A stretch of 64,000 nucleotides of DNA from BPGX01 sp037447455 (lineage in GTDB: Bacteria; Bacteroidota; Bacteroidia; B-17B0; Aurantibacillaceae). Where the stretch lies: the NCBI GenBank assembly GCA_037447455.1, contig JBBIGQ010000009.1:26916-90915 (forward strand). Reading direction: 5' to 3'. A model generated the notes under the pieces. The model saw only the letters and a list, made by a program, of their open reading frames with translations. It made no database searches and was not told the origin of the DNA. Position numbers and translations under genes: made by a program. Positions 17,901-24,979 of the stretch are shown piece after piece. How positions within the stretch are numbered: the first letter of the stretch is position 1; the number at the start of each line of letters is the position of its first letter.

Positions 17901-18388
17901 CCGCCACCACCTCCGCCGCCCGGTGCTACTACAATTACATTTGTTCCTACCAACACAGCAGTTGATCCACCTCCGCCGCCACCAGCTCCTGAACCGCCAG
18001 ATGGACCGGCGTTTCCTCCATTCCCACCCAATCCAAAGCCATATCCTCCTGAACCACCAGGCGCAGAACCGCCACTGCCTCCCGCAATACCACCGCAGCC
18101 ACAGAATATGGTGATAGTTTCTCCGGGAGTTACATAAAGTGTTGCTTCAGCATACCCACCACCACCACCAATACCACCGACATAACCATCGTTTCCTCCT
18201 CCTCCGCCGCCGGCACCCCAGGCCTTAATTTTTAATAAACAAACATCATTAGGAACTATGTATGTATAGCCCATACCTGTGCATGAAAACGTTTGCAAAA
18301 CAGTTTGAGCATTCGTATTTAATAAATTTAAAAATAAAATTGTTAAAAAAAGAATAATATTTTTTTGAATAAACTGTGCTTTCTTCAT
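14993..18388 (-). CDS. Giant T9SS type B surface protein: glycine-rich head, Ig-like, SprB and PKD domains
   Basis: An 1131-residue secreted protein from the ATG at 18388; an earlier in-frame ATG at 18409 overlaps the promoter -7 box and is rejected. After the signal peptide comes a glycine-rich domain (about 40-305, opening with YIVPNDVCLLKIKAWGAGGG), the kind that often forms sheets in secreted proteins. Two Ig-like domains follow (about 310-470, each with SYFWTGPN or SYTWTGPN), then three SprB repeats plus one diverged (near 480, 556, 631, 709), two PKD domains (near 866 and 943, FQWNFGDP) and the type B C-terminal domain (NVFTPDGDGLNDGF, FNRWGMKIF). First gene of a three-gene operon. An adhesin or matrix role is inferred from the architecture only. 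Confidence 0.9.
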   Translation of the reverse strand: MKKAQFIQKNIILFLTILFLNLLNTNAQTVLQTFSCTGMGYTYIVPNDVCLLKIKAWGAGGGGGGNDGYVGGIGGGGGYAEATLYVTPGETITIFCGCGGIAGGSGGSAPGGSGGYGFGLGGNGGNAGPSGGSGAGGGGGGSTAVLVGTNVIVVAPGGGGGGGGGCTSSGGYGGGGGNNGGSTSCVGVAGIYGGNITNYGANGASHTGDGGGAGGGGGGFTNGGTAGTIPPNGSSCNAANDCGASGGGSGNGFAITATVYPVVSSFTAAATLSGGNYQTPANASDPDLPIGCARGGNPSGNGGSGYVVLIKMNTNSPPNALINFNNPVCEKDTLKLQGNGGVSYFWTGPNSFTSNISNPIIPNTSSDHQGYYTLLVQSTDGCMDTAIRYISINSLPPKAVSNSPQCEGNTITMSGGSAISYTWTGPNAFSSNSPSVTLTNVTLNDTGTYYYFAKAANGCVRKDTVHVVVNPNPTSLITYTNISCYGFADGAAQATPTIGTSPYFYLWDNGSTASQINNRTPGTYTVRITDANNCIAFGSVTITQPLPITSTISVTDLKCNNIPTGSATITSSGGTSPHNYTWTPSAQTGSIASNLYAGNYVVTIKDANNCISTQTLTINQPPPIITSAQYTPVSCWGLSDGVMSATLSGGTAPLSYTWLPINNSTNLFINNASAGIYTLSVLDANNCSKTLTIQVTEPPPVLLNVSPSQTICFGQSTNIYAFANGGNPPFSYTWSAAGLSGTGPHNVSPTSTTIYTVIAKDNNNCYSQQQSISIYVTPPLSGNNSTVTVCDKDTAILSFTLTGVGNGGPYAYDWHNGVYAPTMAVAADYSSNNLQSYTVTVSDGCTVPDANIIVTLSIHPLPKVHYTTDINSGCEPLKINYTAVSYGTNDLYTWYFDNGQTSTSANVSITYTAGVYSTTLHIIDQYGCENDTMGVKDVTVFPTPVADFQPNPSVVDNLEPIVTFNNLSVNSTFFQWNFGDPASNSNISNEIHPTHYYENAGIYKVGLFAMNEFDCRDSIYKTVEVKYNFTVYIPNVFTPDGDGLNDGFNVKGIGISEKDFLMRIFNRWGMKIFETEDIHEGWNGMYNGKICQDGEYVYYIQLKPEFSMKKNDIRTFKGKIFLFNKTKAPEY

Positions 18389-18406
18389 AAGTAGAATTAG
18401 TGCTTG

Positions 18407-18439
18407 CAAATATAAATAAAATAAAATGTATTTTTCAAA
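18407..18439 (-). promoter_or_regulatory. Promoter of the adhesin-like operon
   Basis: Minus strand TTTG (18439-18436), 21 bases, then TATATTTG (18414-18407) followed by C. It ends 18 bases before the ATG at 18388 and thus fixes that start. Confidence 0.7.
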
Positions 18440-18546
18440 TATTTCAATAAATCATTGTATCTATTCGCTCATTAAATAGCATTATTCACACAATCAAATG
18501 TTAAGAAGTACGATATTATTACTTTTAATAAAGCTAAAAAATAATG

Positions 18547-18554
18547 TACATTTG
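18547..18554 (+). promoter_or_regulatory. -7 promoter element for TPR gene
   Basis: TACATTTG followed by TGC, a perfect TAnnTTTG element 19 bases before the ATG at 18574. The earlier ATG at 18544 lies upstream of this box and so cannot be the start if the promoter is real. Confidence 0.65.
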
Positions 18555-18573
18555 TGCTGATAAAATTTATAGT

Positions 18574-19833
18574 ATGAACATAAAAAAAATGTTTTTCTAT
18601 TACATAATGCTTGTTTTTATGAGCATGCCTGCAATTGCCCAAAAGAAAAATATCAATGCGGCGTGGCGGGCACTGACCGACTATCAAAGCACGTTGAACG
18701 ATGCGCCCAATTTATCCTATTTATTAAAAGCCAAAGAATCCATTGATATGGCCATTCAAAATCCGGAAACAAAAGAAGATGCACGGGCATTGACTTATCA
18801 TTCTCAAATTTACTTTGAATTATTTAAATACTATCAAAAACAAATTGACCCTACTATTCAACACCACACTTATTTGAAAAATGCTATTGAAACCTACGAG
18901 TTTCTTAAAGAAAAGTATCCCAAAATAGCATCCACGACTGAACTTCAAACACACGGCATCAATTTATTAAACACTTCTAATCAAACCGCTGTCGAATTAT
19001 TTAATGAAAAAAAATACAACGATGCCAGCCACTTTTTTGAACAACATTATTTACTTCAAAAGAAAATTCTCAATACTCTTGACACCGCCGGTTTATTTAA
19101 TGCTTTTTTAAGTGCTTATAAAGCCCATAATGAAGAACGAATCATGAAATTAAGCAACGAACTTATACAAAATAATCTTGACAATGTAAAAGTGTATCAA
19201 TTAACGCATACATTTTATCAACATAAAAATGACACGCTGGCCGCAAGAAATGTCTTAAAAAAGGGAAGAGAAAAATATCCCAACGACCTTACTCTTCTTA
19301 ATCAAGAAACAGAATATTATATCAGATCAAAACAATATCTACCGGCTATTCAAAATCTGCAGTTGCTTATTCAAAAAGATACCACCAATGCCTTATTATT
19401 ACTAACACTTGGAAATATTTACGATAATCTTGCCAATCAAAATATGGCTGCTAAAAATTATTCAGATAGCACAGAAAATTTGTTTCAAAAAGCCATACAA
19501 TATTATATGAAGAGTTATGCTTTAAAATCTCAGTTAGACGCTGAAAATTTATTTACGCTTACCTATAATATGGGTGCTTACTACACAAATTATGGCTTGT
19601 TTTATTACAACAAAAAAATGAAAGAGTTTAAGATTACGGATTTGTCTCAAAAACAAAAAGGAGTTGAAGATAAACGAAAAGAATATACACAAATGGGATT
19701 GCCTTATCTAAAAGAGGCAGAAACATTAAAACCTAATGATGCTTCAGTCATTGCTGCACTTTACAAAGTATATGCTTTAATTGGTGATACTAAAAATGCC
19801 GAAGTATATAAAAACAAGACGCTTCGTAACTAA
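18574..19833 (+). CDS. Secreted tetratricopeptide repeat protein
   Basis: A 419-residue protein with a signal peptide (MNIKKMFFYYIMLVFMSMPA, then IAQ) and several TPR-like helix pairs: AWRALTDYQSTLNDAPNLSY near the start, then QYLPAIQNLQLLIQKDTTNA, LLLTLGNIYDNLANQNMAAK, and a last pair with YLKEAETLKPNDASVIAALY. TPR arrays mediate protein contacts; the partner is unknown. Its gene is divergent from the adhesin operon across 185 bases, with its own promoter, and convergent with an ABC permease gene. The start at 18574 is preferred over 18544 on promoter grounds. Confidence 0.85.
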   Translation: MNIKKMFFYYIMLVFMSMPAIAQKKNINAAWRALTDYQSTLNDAPNLSYLLKAKESIDMAIQNPETKEDARALTYHSQIYFELFKYYQKQIDPTIQHHTYLKNAIETYEFLKEKYPKIASTTELQTHGINLLNTSNQTAVELFNEKKYNDASHFFEQHYLLQKKILNTLDTAGLFNAFLSAYKAHNEERIMKLSNELIQNNLDNVKVYQLTHTFYQHKNDTLAARNVLKKGREKYPNDLTLLNQETEYYIRSKQYLPAIQNLQLLIQKDTTNALLLLTLGNIYDNLANQNMAAKNYSDSTENLFQKAIQYYMKSYALKSQLDAENLFTLTYNMGAYYTNYGLFYYNKKMKEFKITDLSQKQKGVEDKRKEYTQMGLPYLKEAETLKPNDASVIAALYKVYALIGDTKNAEVYKNKTLRN

Positions 19834-19856
19834 ACGTTTTTTAATTTAAAGTTGTA

Positions 19857-21089
19857 TTATTCGTAACGTAAACTTTCTATAGGATCTACTTCTGCAGCTT
19901 TTTTTGAAGGATAATAACCACTTGCTATCCCAACTATAAAGCAGGTCATGACAGAAAGAACTATCCAAAACCAGGGAATAAAAAAACCAGCACCTAATCC
20001 TATTGATACAAGATTACCGATAATAATACCTAAAAGTATGCCAGCCGCTCCACCTGTTAGCCCTATTAAAACAGATTCCAGAAGAAATTGATATTGAATG
20101 TTTTTTGACGATGCGCCTAATGCTTTACGAATCCCAATTTCTCTTGTGCGTTCTTTTACATTTACTAACATAATATTTAAAAGCCCAATAACGGCACCCG
20201 TCAGTGTAATGATGGCAATAAATGTAGCACCTAAGGTAACTTTCTTTAAATCATCAATTACAAGGTTGGCAATTACATCTGATTTTTCTATTGAAAAATT
20301 GTCTTCTTGCCGGGGAGTAAGTTTTCGCACATTGCGAAAGGTGTAACGTGCTATGTCTATAGCAGTGCTTAATTGTTGAGTTGTATTGCATTTGATTTGA
20401 ATAGAAAAAGCAGGATTGGGAGATGGGTGGATGGCTCTGGCTGTTTCAAGTGCAACAAAGAGCACTTTATCTCCACCAAAACCTAAACTGTTTCCTTTGG
20501 ATTTTAGCACCCCAATTACTATTAATTGATGATTGCCCCACCATATTTTTTTCTCTAATGCGCTTTCTTTTGGAAAAAGCAACGCTTCAATATCTTTTCC
20601 TATGATGGCATAATTGTTGTTTTTATTAACTTCATTACTTGTAAACCAGCGACCCTTGTCTATTTCATAACCAGATATTTCAATATAATTTTCATCCACA
20701 CCTTGTATTTCTACATTGGGATTTGTAGATTTGGATTGATGTTTTAATTTTGCATTAAATGAAAGTATAGATGAGATTGAAATTATAGAAGGAAATTGAT
20801 AAAGTTCTTTAAATTGTTGGGCTTGATGGTACGTAATGGGGGTTCCTACTTTTTTCATTCGGATGCTTCCACCTTTTTTTATGGTTTCGGTTTTTTCAAT
20901 AATGGAAAAAGTGTTTGCACCAAGCTCTGAAAATTCGTTATTAATACTTGCTTTAATAGCATCAATAGCTGATAAAATACCTACCAGCGCCATAATACCA
21001 ATTGAGATAATCAGCATCGTTAAGGAAGAACGGAGTAAATTGGAGCGAATACTCTGAATGGCTTGTAAAATTAGTTCTTTATTCTTCAT
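19857..21089 (-). CDS. MacB/FtsX-family ABC transporter permease
   Basis: A 410-residue inner-membrane permease. A single N-terminal membrane segment (LTMLIISIGIMALVGILSAI) is followed by a MacB-type periplasmic domain (about 45-265) and three C-terminal segments with the FtsX pattern, including the loop VKERTREIGIRKALGASSKN that contacts the ATPase. The last residues (PSKKAAEVDPIESLRYE) are typical of the family. Such permeases act in lipoprotein release, efflux or cell-division signalling. The ATPase gene is not in this window. It overlaps rmuC by 11 bases and ends the hpt operon. Confidence 0.92.
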   Translation of the reverse strand: MKNKELILQAIQSIRSNLLRSSLTMLIISIGIMALVGILSAIDAIKASINNEFSELGANTFSIIEKTETIKKGGSIRMKKVGTPITYHQAQQFKELYQFPSIISISSILSFNAKLKHQSKSTNPNVEIQGVDENYIEISGYEIDKGRWFTSNEVNKNNNYAIIGKDIEALLFPKESALEKKIWWGNHQLIVIGVLKSKGNSLGFGGDKVLFVALETARAIHPSPNPAFSIQIKCNTTQQLSTAIDIARYTFRNVRKLTPRQEDNFSIEKSDVIANLVIDDLKKVTLGATFIAIITLTGAVIGLLNIMLVNVKERTREIGIRKALGASSKNIQYQFLLESVLIGLTGGAAGILLGIIIGNLVSIGLGAGFFIPWFWIVLSVMTCFIVGIASGYYPSKKAAEVDPIESLRYE

Positions 21090-22482
21090 TATCTTTTGAT
21101 GATAGTTTTTGAATAGTGTTTTTTGGATTTATAAAAGGCACGATTTTCCCAATGATAGATAGTGCGTTACCGCGTCCACTGGTTAGATTTTTTTCTGCGT
21201 TTTCATAAGCGTCTTGTGCGGATTTGAGCGCTGTTCCAATTTTCACAAAATGTTCATCAATAAAAACACGTAACTTATCATATAATTTTTCAATTTCTTT
21301 CAGGATGTTTTCAAATTCTTCTTTTCTTTTCTCTTGTTGCCATATAAAATAAATGGTTTTGAGAGTAGCTAATAGTGAAGTGGGCGTTACGATGAGTACT
21401 CTTTTACGAATGGCGTCGTTGAATAATTCTGGTTTATATTGATGGACAATTTGCATCACACCTTCAATCGGCACAAACATTAATGCAAAATCAATGCTGT
21501 TGAGATTATAGAGTTTTTCATAGTTCTTATTGCTTAAATTAGTGTAATGGGATTCAATAGATTTTATGAGTGCATTGGCGAAGTTTGATTTTTCATCATC
21601 AGTTTTTGCCTCCTGATATTGCAAATAAGCATTGAGCGTCACTTTTGAATCAATAATGATGCTTTTTTTGTTGGGCAAATTAATAATAACATCTGGGCGT
21701 TGGTCACCTGTTTGTTTTTGAGAAGAATAATGAAAACCGTCTTGCAAGCCTGCCATTTCAAGAATTTTTTCTAAAATAAACTCGCCCCAATCGCCTTGAT
21801 GTTTCACTTGTGATGTCAGCGCATTGGCAAGTTTTTCAGCGGTTTGTTTGACTTCTTCGCTTTGTTTGGAAAGATGTTCTACAATGGTCTTTAATGAAGA
21901 ACGTTCTTTGTTTTCATTATCATAATATTGTCGTATTTTGTTTTCCAACTCTTTTACTTGTTGAAGATAATCTTTAATTGGAGAGATGGAATTGCTTAAT
22001 ACTTGTTGATTTTGAGAAGTTAATTTTTGAGTATTTATATCTAAAATTTTTTGTGCGATGAGTTCAAATTCTTTTTGAAGTTTGGTCTGAATGGTTTCAA
22101 TTTCTTGTTTTTGTGATTGCAGTAAATTTTCTAAATTCCTGATTTGTTGGGCTTGTTGTGATGTTGTAGAATGCAGTTGAATATTTTCTTTTTGATATTT
22201 TTCCAGTTGATTTTTTGTTTGAGATAAATGATTTTCGTTTATCGTCAACGATTCTTTTAATGCTGAATTTTCTTTTTCTACATTAATAATTTTATCGTGG
22301 CATTGTTTTAATTCATCTTCAAGTTTCAGGTTTTTATTTTTAATTTCTATATTCTCATTTGTGAATTGGTCCAGTTTAGATTGTAAAACTTCTTTTTCAG
22401 ATTTTATTTTTTGTGAGTTAGAATAAAGAATGAACAGTAGGATTAACGAAATTATTAAGCATACTATTAATATGTATTCCAT
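21079..22482 (-). CDS. rmuC: RmuC-family DNA recombination protein
   Basis: A 467-residue protein from the ATG at 22482; an upstream TTG at 22500 touches the promoter box and is rejected. It has one N-terminal membrane anchor (MEYILIVCLIISLILLFILY), a long coiled coil (about 25-225) and the RmuC nuclease-like domain (about 230-430), with KHQGDWGEFILEKILEMAGL, PDVIINLPNKKSIIIDSKV and FALMFVPIEGV. RmuC limits inversion at short repeats and is thought to be a nuclease; the DSK pair in IIIDSKV fits a PD-(D/E)xK core. Its end overlaps the ABC permease start. Confidence 0.93.
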   Translation of the reverse strand: MEYILIVCLIISLILLFILYSNSQKIKSEKEVLQSKLDQFTNENIEIKNKNLKLEDELKQCHDKIINVEKENSALKESLTINENHLSQTKNQLEKYQKENIQLHSTTSQQAQQIRNLENLLQSQKQEIETIQTKLQKEFELIAQKILDINTQKLTSQNQQVLSNSISPIKDYLQQVKELENKIRQYYDNENKERSSLKTIVEHLSKQSEEVKQTAEKLANALTSQVKHQGDWGEFILEKILEMAGLQDGFHYSSQKQTGDQRPDVIINLPNKKSIIIDSKVTLNAYLQYQEAKTDDEKSNFANALIKSIESHYTNLSNKNYEKLYNLNSIDFALMFVPIEGVMQIVHQYKPELFNDAIRKRVLIVTPTSLLATLKTIYFIWQQEKRKEEFENILKEIEKLYDKLRVFIDEHFVKIGTALKSAQDAYENAEKNLTSGRGNALSIIGKIVPFINPKNTIQKLSSKDNEE

Positions 22483-22502
22483 AATAAACGAATTTATCAA
22501 GA

Positions 22503-22510
22503 CAAATATA
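22503..22510 (-). promoter_or_regulatory. -7 promoter element for rmuC
   Basis: Minus strand TATATTTG followed by TC, 20 bases before the rmuC ATG at 22482. No -33 TTG at the right distance was found, so this is a moderate call. Confidence 0.5.
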
Positions 22511-22536
22511 CAACTGATAAATGGTTCTTTAAACTT

Positions 22537-23544
22537 TTATTCATTTAAAGTTTTCCACAAAATATCTTTTAATGCTTGTAAGTTAAAACCTGTGTGAGAA
22601 GAAATGAAAATATAAGGAAGTTTGTTTTTCCCTTTCAACTTTTTGTTCAATTCTTTTGATATTTCCTGCATCAACTCATCGTCTAATAAATCGGCTTTGC
22701 TAATGGCGAGTGCTCTTTTTTTGTTGAGTAAATCGGGATTGTAGAGTTCTAATTCTTTCAATAAAATTTTATATTCTTCAAAAATATTAGCATTTTCAAC
22801 AGAAATGACAAATAATAAAACAGAGTTACGTTCTACGTGTCGTAAAAAACGATACCCTAATCCTTTTCCTTCGTGGGCGCCTTCTATCAAGCCGGGCAAG
22901 TCAGCCATTACAAAACTTTTGAAATCCCGGTAAGAAACAATGCCGAGTTGTGGCACAAGAGTAGTGAAGGGATAATTGGCAATTTCCGGCTTGGCGGCAG
23001 TTAGTACCGATAGTAGAGTAGATTTACCGGCATTTGGGAAGCCGACCAATCCAACGTCTGCAAGAACTTTTAATTCCAGAATTTTCCATTCTGTTTTGCC
23101 GGGTTCGCCTTCCTGAGCAAATTGGGGGGCTTGTCGGGAAGGCGTAGCAAAATGGGCATTCCCAAGTCCTCCTTTTCCGCCTCGCACTAAAATAAACTCT
23201 TGTCCATTTTCGGTTATTTCACATTCTATTTTACCGGTTTCAGCATTTCTGGCAATTGTACCCAGCGGGACTTCCAGTATCTCGTCTTTACCGGATTTTC
23301 CGGTCATATTACTTTTTCCACCATTTTCACCATCTTCAGCAATGACGTGTTTTCTGTATTTTAAATGCAATAATGTCCAAAGTTGTTTATTCCCACGCAA
23401 AATAATGTGTCCGCCTCTACCACCATCTCCGCCATCCGGACCGCCTTTGGTAGTAAATTTATCTCTGTGAAAATGTACAACACCATCGCCGCCTTTACCA
23501 CTTCTACAGCAAATTTTTACATAATCAACAAAATTCGTCTCCAC
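22537..23544 (-). CDS. obgE: Obg family GTPase
   Basis: A 335-residue GTPase of late 50S ribosome assembly and stress response. The glycine-rich Obg fold fills residues 1-158 (CRSGKGGDGVVHFHRDKFTT, GGDGGRGGHIILRG). The G domain follows with G1 GFPNAGKSTLL, the switch region YPFTTLVPQLG, G3 DLPGLIEGAHEGKGLG, G4 SKAD and G5 ISSHTG. The C-terminal OCT domain found in some relatives is absent. The start codon is GTG at 23544, confirmed by the conserved N-terminus NFVDYVKI. It follows adk by 36 bases. Confidence 0.97.
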   Translation of the reverse strand: METNFVDYVKICCRSGKGGDGVVHFHRDKFTTKGGPDGGDGGRGGHIILRGNKQLWTLLHLKYRKHVIAEDGENGGKSNMTGKSGKDEILEVPLGTIARNAETGKIECEITENGQEFILVRGGKGGLGNAHFATPSRQAPQFAQEGEPGKTEWKILELKVLADVGLVGFPNAGKSTLLSVLTAAKPEIANYPFTTLVPQLGIVSYRDFKSFVMADLPGLIEGAHEGKGLGYRFLRHVERNSVLLFVISVENANIFEEYKILLKELELYNPDLLNKKRALAISKADLLDDELMQEISKELNKKLKGKNKLPYIFISSHTGFNLQALKDILWKTLNE

Positions 23545-23563
23545 AATTTTTAAGTTTCCAAAA

Positions 23564-23571
23564 CAAAATTA
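23564..23571 (-). promoter_or_regulatory. Possible -7 element for obgE
   Basis: Minus strand TAATTTTG followed by T lies 19 bases before the GTG start of obgE and just past the adk stop. It fits TAnnTTTG but has no -33 partner, so it may be an internal operon promoter or chance in AT-rich sequence. Confidence 0.4.
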
Positions 23572-23580
23572 AATGACCAA

Positions 23581-24159
23581 TTAAATTTTATCTATAACAC
23601 TACAAATGTTCTGAAAAACCTTTTCTACATCCTGATTAGCATTTATTGTATAAAAAGCATTTGTAAAATGTTTTTCATAGTATTCTTTCACCGGATATGT
23701 TTTCTCATAATATTCTGCTAATCGTTTGCGAATGACATTGATGTCGGCATCATCTGTTCTGCCTTCTATTTCTGCTCTTTTTTGAAGACGATTAATAAAT
23801 ACATCATCAGGGGCACTCATAAAAATAATAGCATCTATACTCTTGCCTTTTTGCATCAGCATTTTATTAAGTGCTTCTGCTTGTGCAACCGTTCTTGGAA
23901 AACCATCGTATAAAAAGCCATTCACATTGGTAGTAGAGTCAATAAAATTTTTTATCATTCCAATGACTATTTCATCACTGACCAGTTCTCCTTTGTCCAT
24001 AATGGCTTTGGCTTGCAAACCAAGTGGGGTTTGATTTTTTACTTCATTGCGTAAAATATCACCGGTAGATAGATGTTTAAAATTATATTTATCACAGATT
24101 TGTTTGGCTTGTGTGCCTTTACCAGAGCCGGGCGGACCAATTAAAATTATGTTTATCAT
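23581..24159 (-). CDS. adk: Adenylate kinase
   Basis: A 192-residue enzyme that interconverts ATP + AMP with 2 ADP. P-loop GPPGSGKGTQA at residue 7, the AMP-site stretch HLSTGDILRNEV, the signature FLYDGFPRTVAQAEAL near 82, and a short LID loop (QKRAEIEGRTDDAD) without zinc cysteines, so this is the short-LID form common in this phylum. It lies between hpt and obgE, the usual Bacteroidota order. Confidence 0.97.
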   Translation of the reverse strand: MINIILIGPPGSGKGTQAKQICDKYNFKHLSTGDILRNEVKNQTPLGLQAKAIMDKGELVSDEIVIGMIKNFIDSTTNVNGFLYDGFPRTVAQAEALNKMLMQKGKSIDAIIFMSAPDDVFINRLQKRAEIEGRTDDADINVIRKRLAEYYEKTYPVKEYYEKHFTNAFYTINANQDVEKVFQNICSVIDKI

Positions 24160-24174
24160 AAAATTTATTTTTAG

Positions 24175-24714
24175 TTAAGAATGCAAAACATAAATGCAGG
24201 GCAGGTTTCTACCTAATCCATTGTAATCTAATCCATATCCTACGATAAAGTCATTGGGTATTGATTTTCCAATATAATGAATGGGGTTGTTTAATCGATA
24301 TGAATTGGGCTTGAAAAAAGCAGACACAATACGATAGTCGTTATTGTTGTGATTTTTCAAGTTTTGAATGATTTTTTCAAGTGTATGACCTGTATCCACA
24401 ATATCTTCTATCACAATCACAGTACGGTTGGAAACATCTTCATTCAAGCCAATCAATTCTTTTACAATACCGGTTGAATGTGTATTGGCATAAGAAGTAA
24501 ATCGCACAAAAGAAATTTCGCAAGGTAATTTAAAGTATTTCATCAGATCGGAAGCAAACATGAATGAGCCGTTGAGAATGACCAAAAACAGTGGGTTTTT
24601 GAAGGTATGGTAATCTTCGGTCAATTGTTGAGCAATTTTTTGAACAATGGATTGAATTTCTTTTTCAGAAATGTACGGTCTGAATTGTTTATCGTGCAGT
24701 TGAATAAGTTCCAT
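24175..24714 (-). CDS. hpt: Hypoxanthine phosphoribosyltransferase
   Basis: A 179-residue purine salvage enzyme that joins hypoxanthine or guanine to PRPP. The PRPP-binding motif is VIVIEDIVDTGHTL near residue 95, preceded by the flexible loop SFVRFTSYANTHSTG and followed by FIVGYGLDYNGLGRNLPCIY at the C-terminus. Length is normal. First gene of hpt-adk-obgE-rmuC-permease. A weaker promoter-like TACCTTTA lies on the minus strand at 24730-24737, 15 bases upstream of the ATG. Confidence 0.96.
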   Translation of the reverse strand: MELIQLHDKQFRPYISEKEIQSIVQKIAQQLTEDYHTFKNPLFLVILNGSFMFASDLMKYFKLPCEISFVRFTSYANTHSTGIVKELIGLNEDVSNRTVIVIEDIVDTGHTLEKIIQNLKNHNNNDYRIVSAFFKPNSYRLNNPIHYIGKSIPNDFIVGYGLDYNGLGRNLPCIYVLHS

Positions 24715-24764
24715 TTATTTTTTGCCGTGTAAAGGTAAGGAAAATATAATAACAATTTTTTTAT

Positions 24765-24772
24765 TATTTTTG
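24765..24772 (+). promoter_or_regulatory. -7 promoter element for the small lipoprotein gene
   Basis: TATTTTTG followed by CGG, only 7 bases before the ATG at 24780, so the transcript would be leaderless or nearly so. It faces the hpt promoter region in a 65-base divergent gap. Confidence 0.6.
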
Positions 24773-24779
24773 CGGAAAA

Positions 24780-24911
24780 ATGATGAGAAAAAGTAGCATT
24801 TTTTATTTGTTAATCGCGATATCGGTTCTTATTTTTTCCTGCTCATCGCAGCACAGTACAAGAAAATGTAATGGTAAAAAAGGTATTAAAACGCCAATGG
24901 GCTTGATGTGA
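24780..24911 (+). CDS. Small lipoprotein, 43 residues
   Basis: The frame starting ATGATGAGAAAAAGTAGC and ending TGA at 24911 encodes 43 residues: a signal peptide (MMRKSSIFYLLIAISVLIFS), a lipobox cysteine at residue 21, then CSSQHSTRKCNGKKGIKTPM and GLM. A matching promoter box lies just upstream, which supports expression. The mature lipoprotein would be about 23 residues, strongly basic, with a second Cys. It is too short for default gene finders. The family is not recognised; I infer a conserved small lipoprotein but cannot prove conservation from one sequence. Confidence 0.65.
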   Translation: MMRKSSIFYLLIAISVLIFSCSSQHSTRKCNGKKGIKTPMGLM

Positions 24912-24939
24912 TTTTTTATAATTACATTCATATCTTCAT

Positions 24940-24947
24940 TATCTTTG
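24940..24947 (+). promoter_or_regulatory. -7 promoter element for the ALDH-like gene
   Basis: TATCTTTG followed by CAG, 32 bases before the ATG at 24980. It fits TAnnTTTG exactly; no -33 element is clear. Confidence 0.5.
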
Positions 24948-24979
24948 CAGATTAAGATAAATAAGATAACTCATATTGT

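Noticed and set aside
11180..18388. CRISPR or DNA-level tandem repeat array in the adhesin genes
   Set aside because: The repetition is at protein-domain level with about 75-residue units; the DNA copies are diverged and have no constant repeat-spacer pattern.
18544..18573. ATG at 18544 as start of the TPR gene
   Set aside because: It lies before the TACATTTG promoter box and adds ten residues ahead of a good signal peptide.
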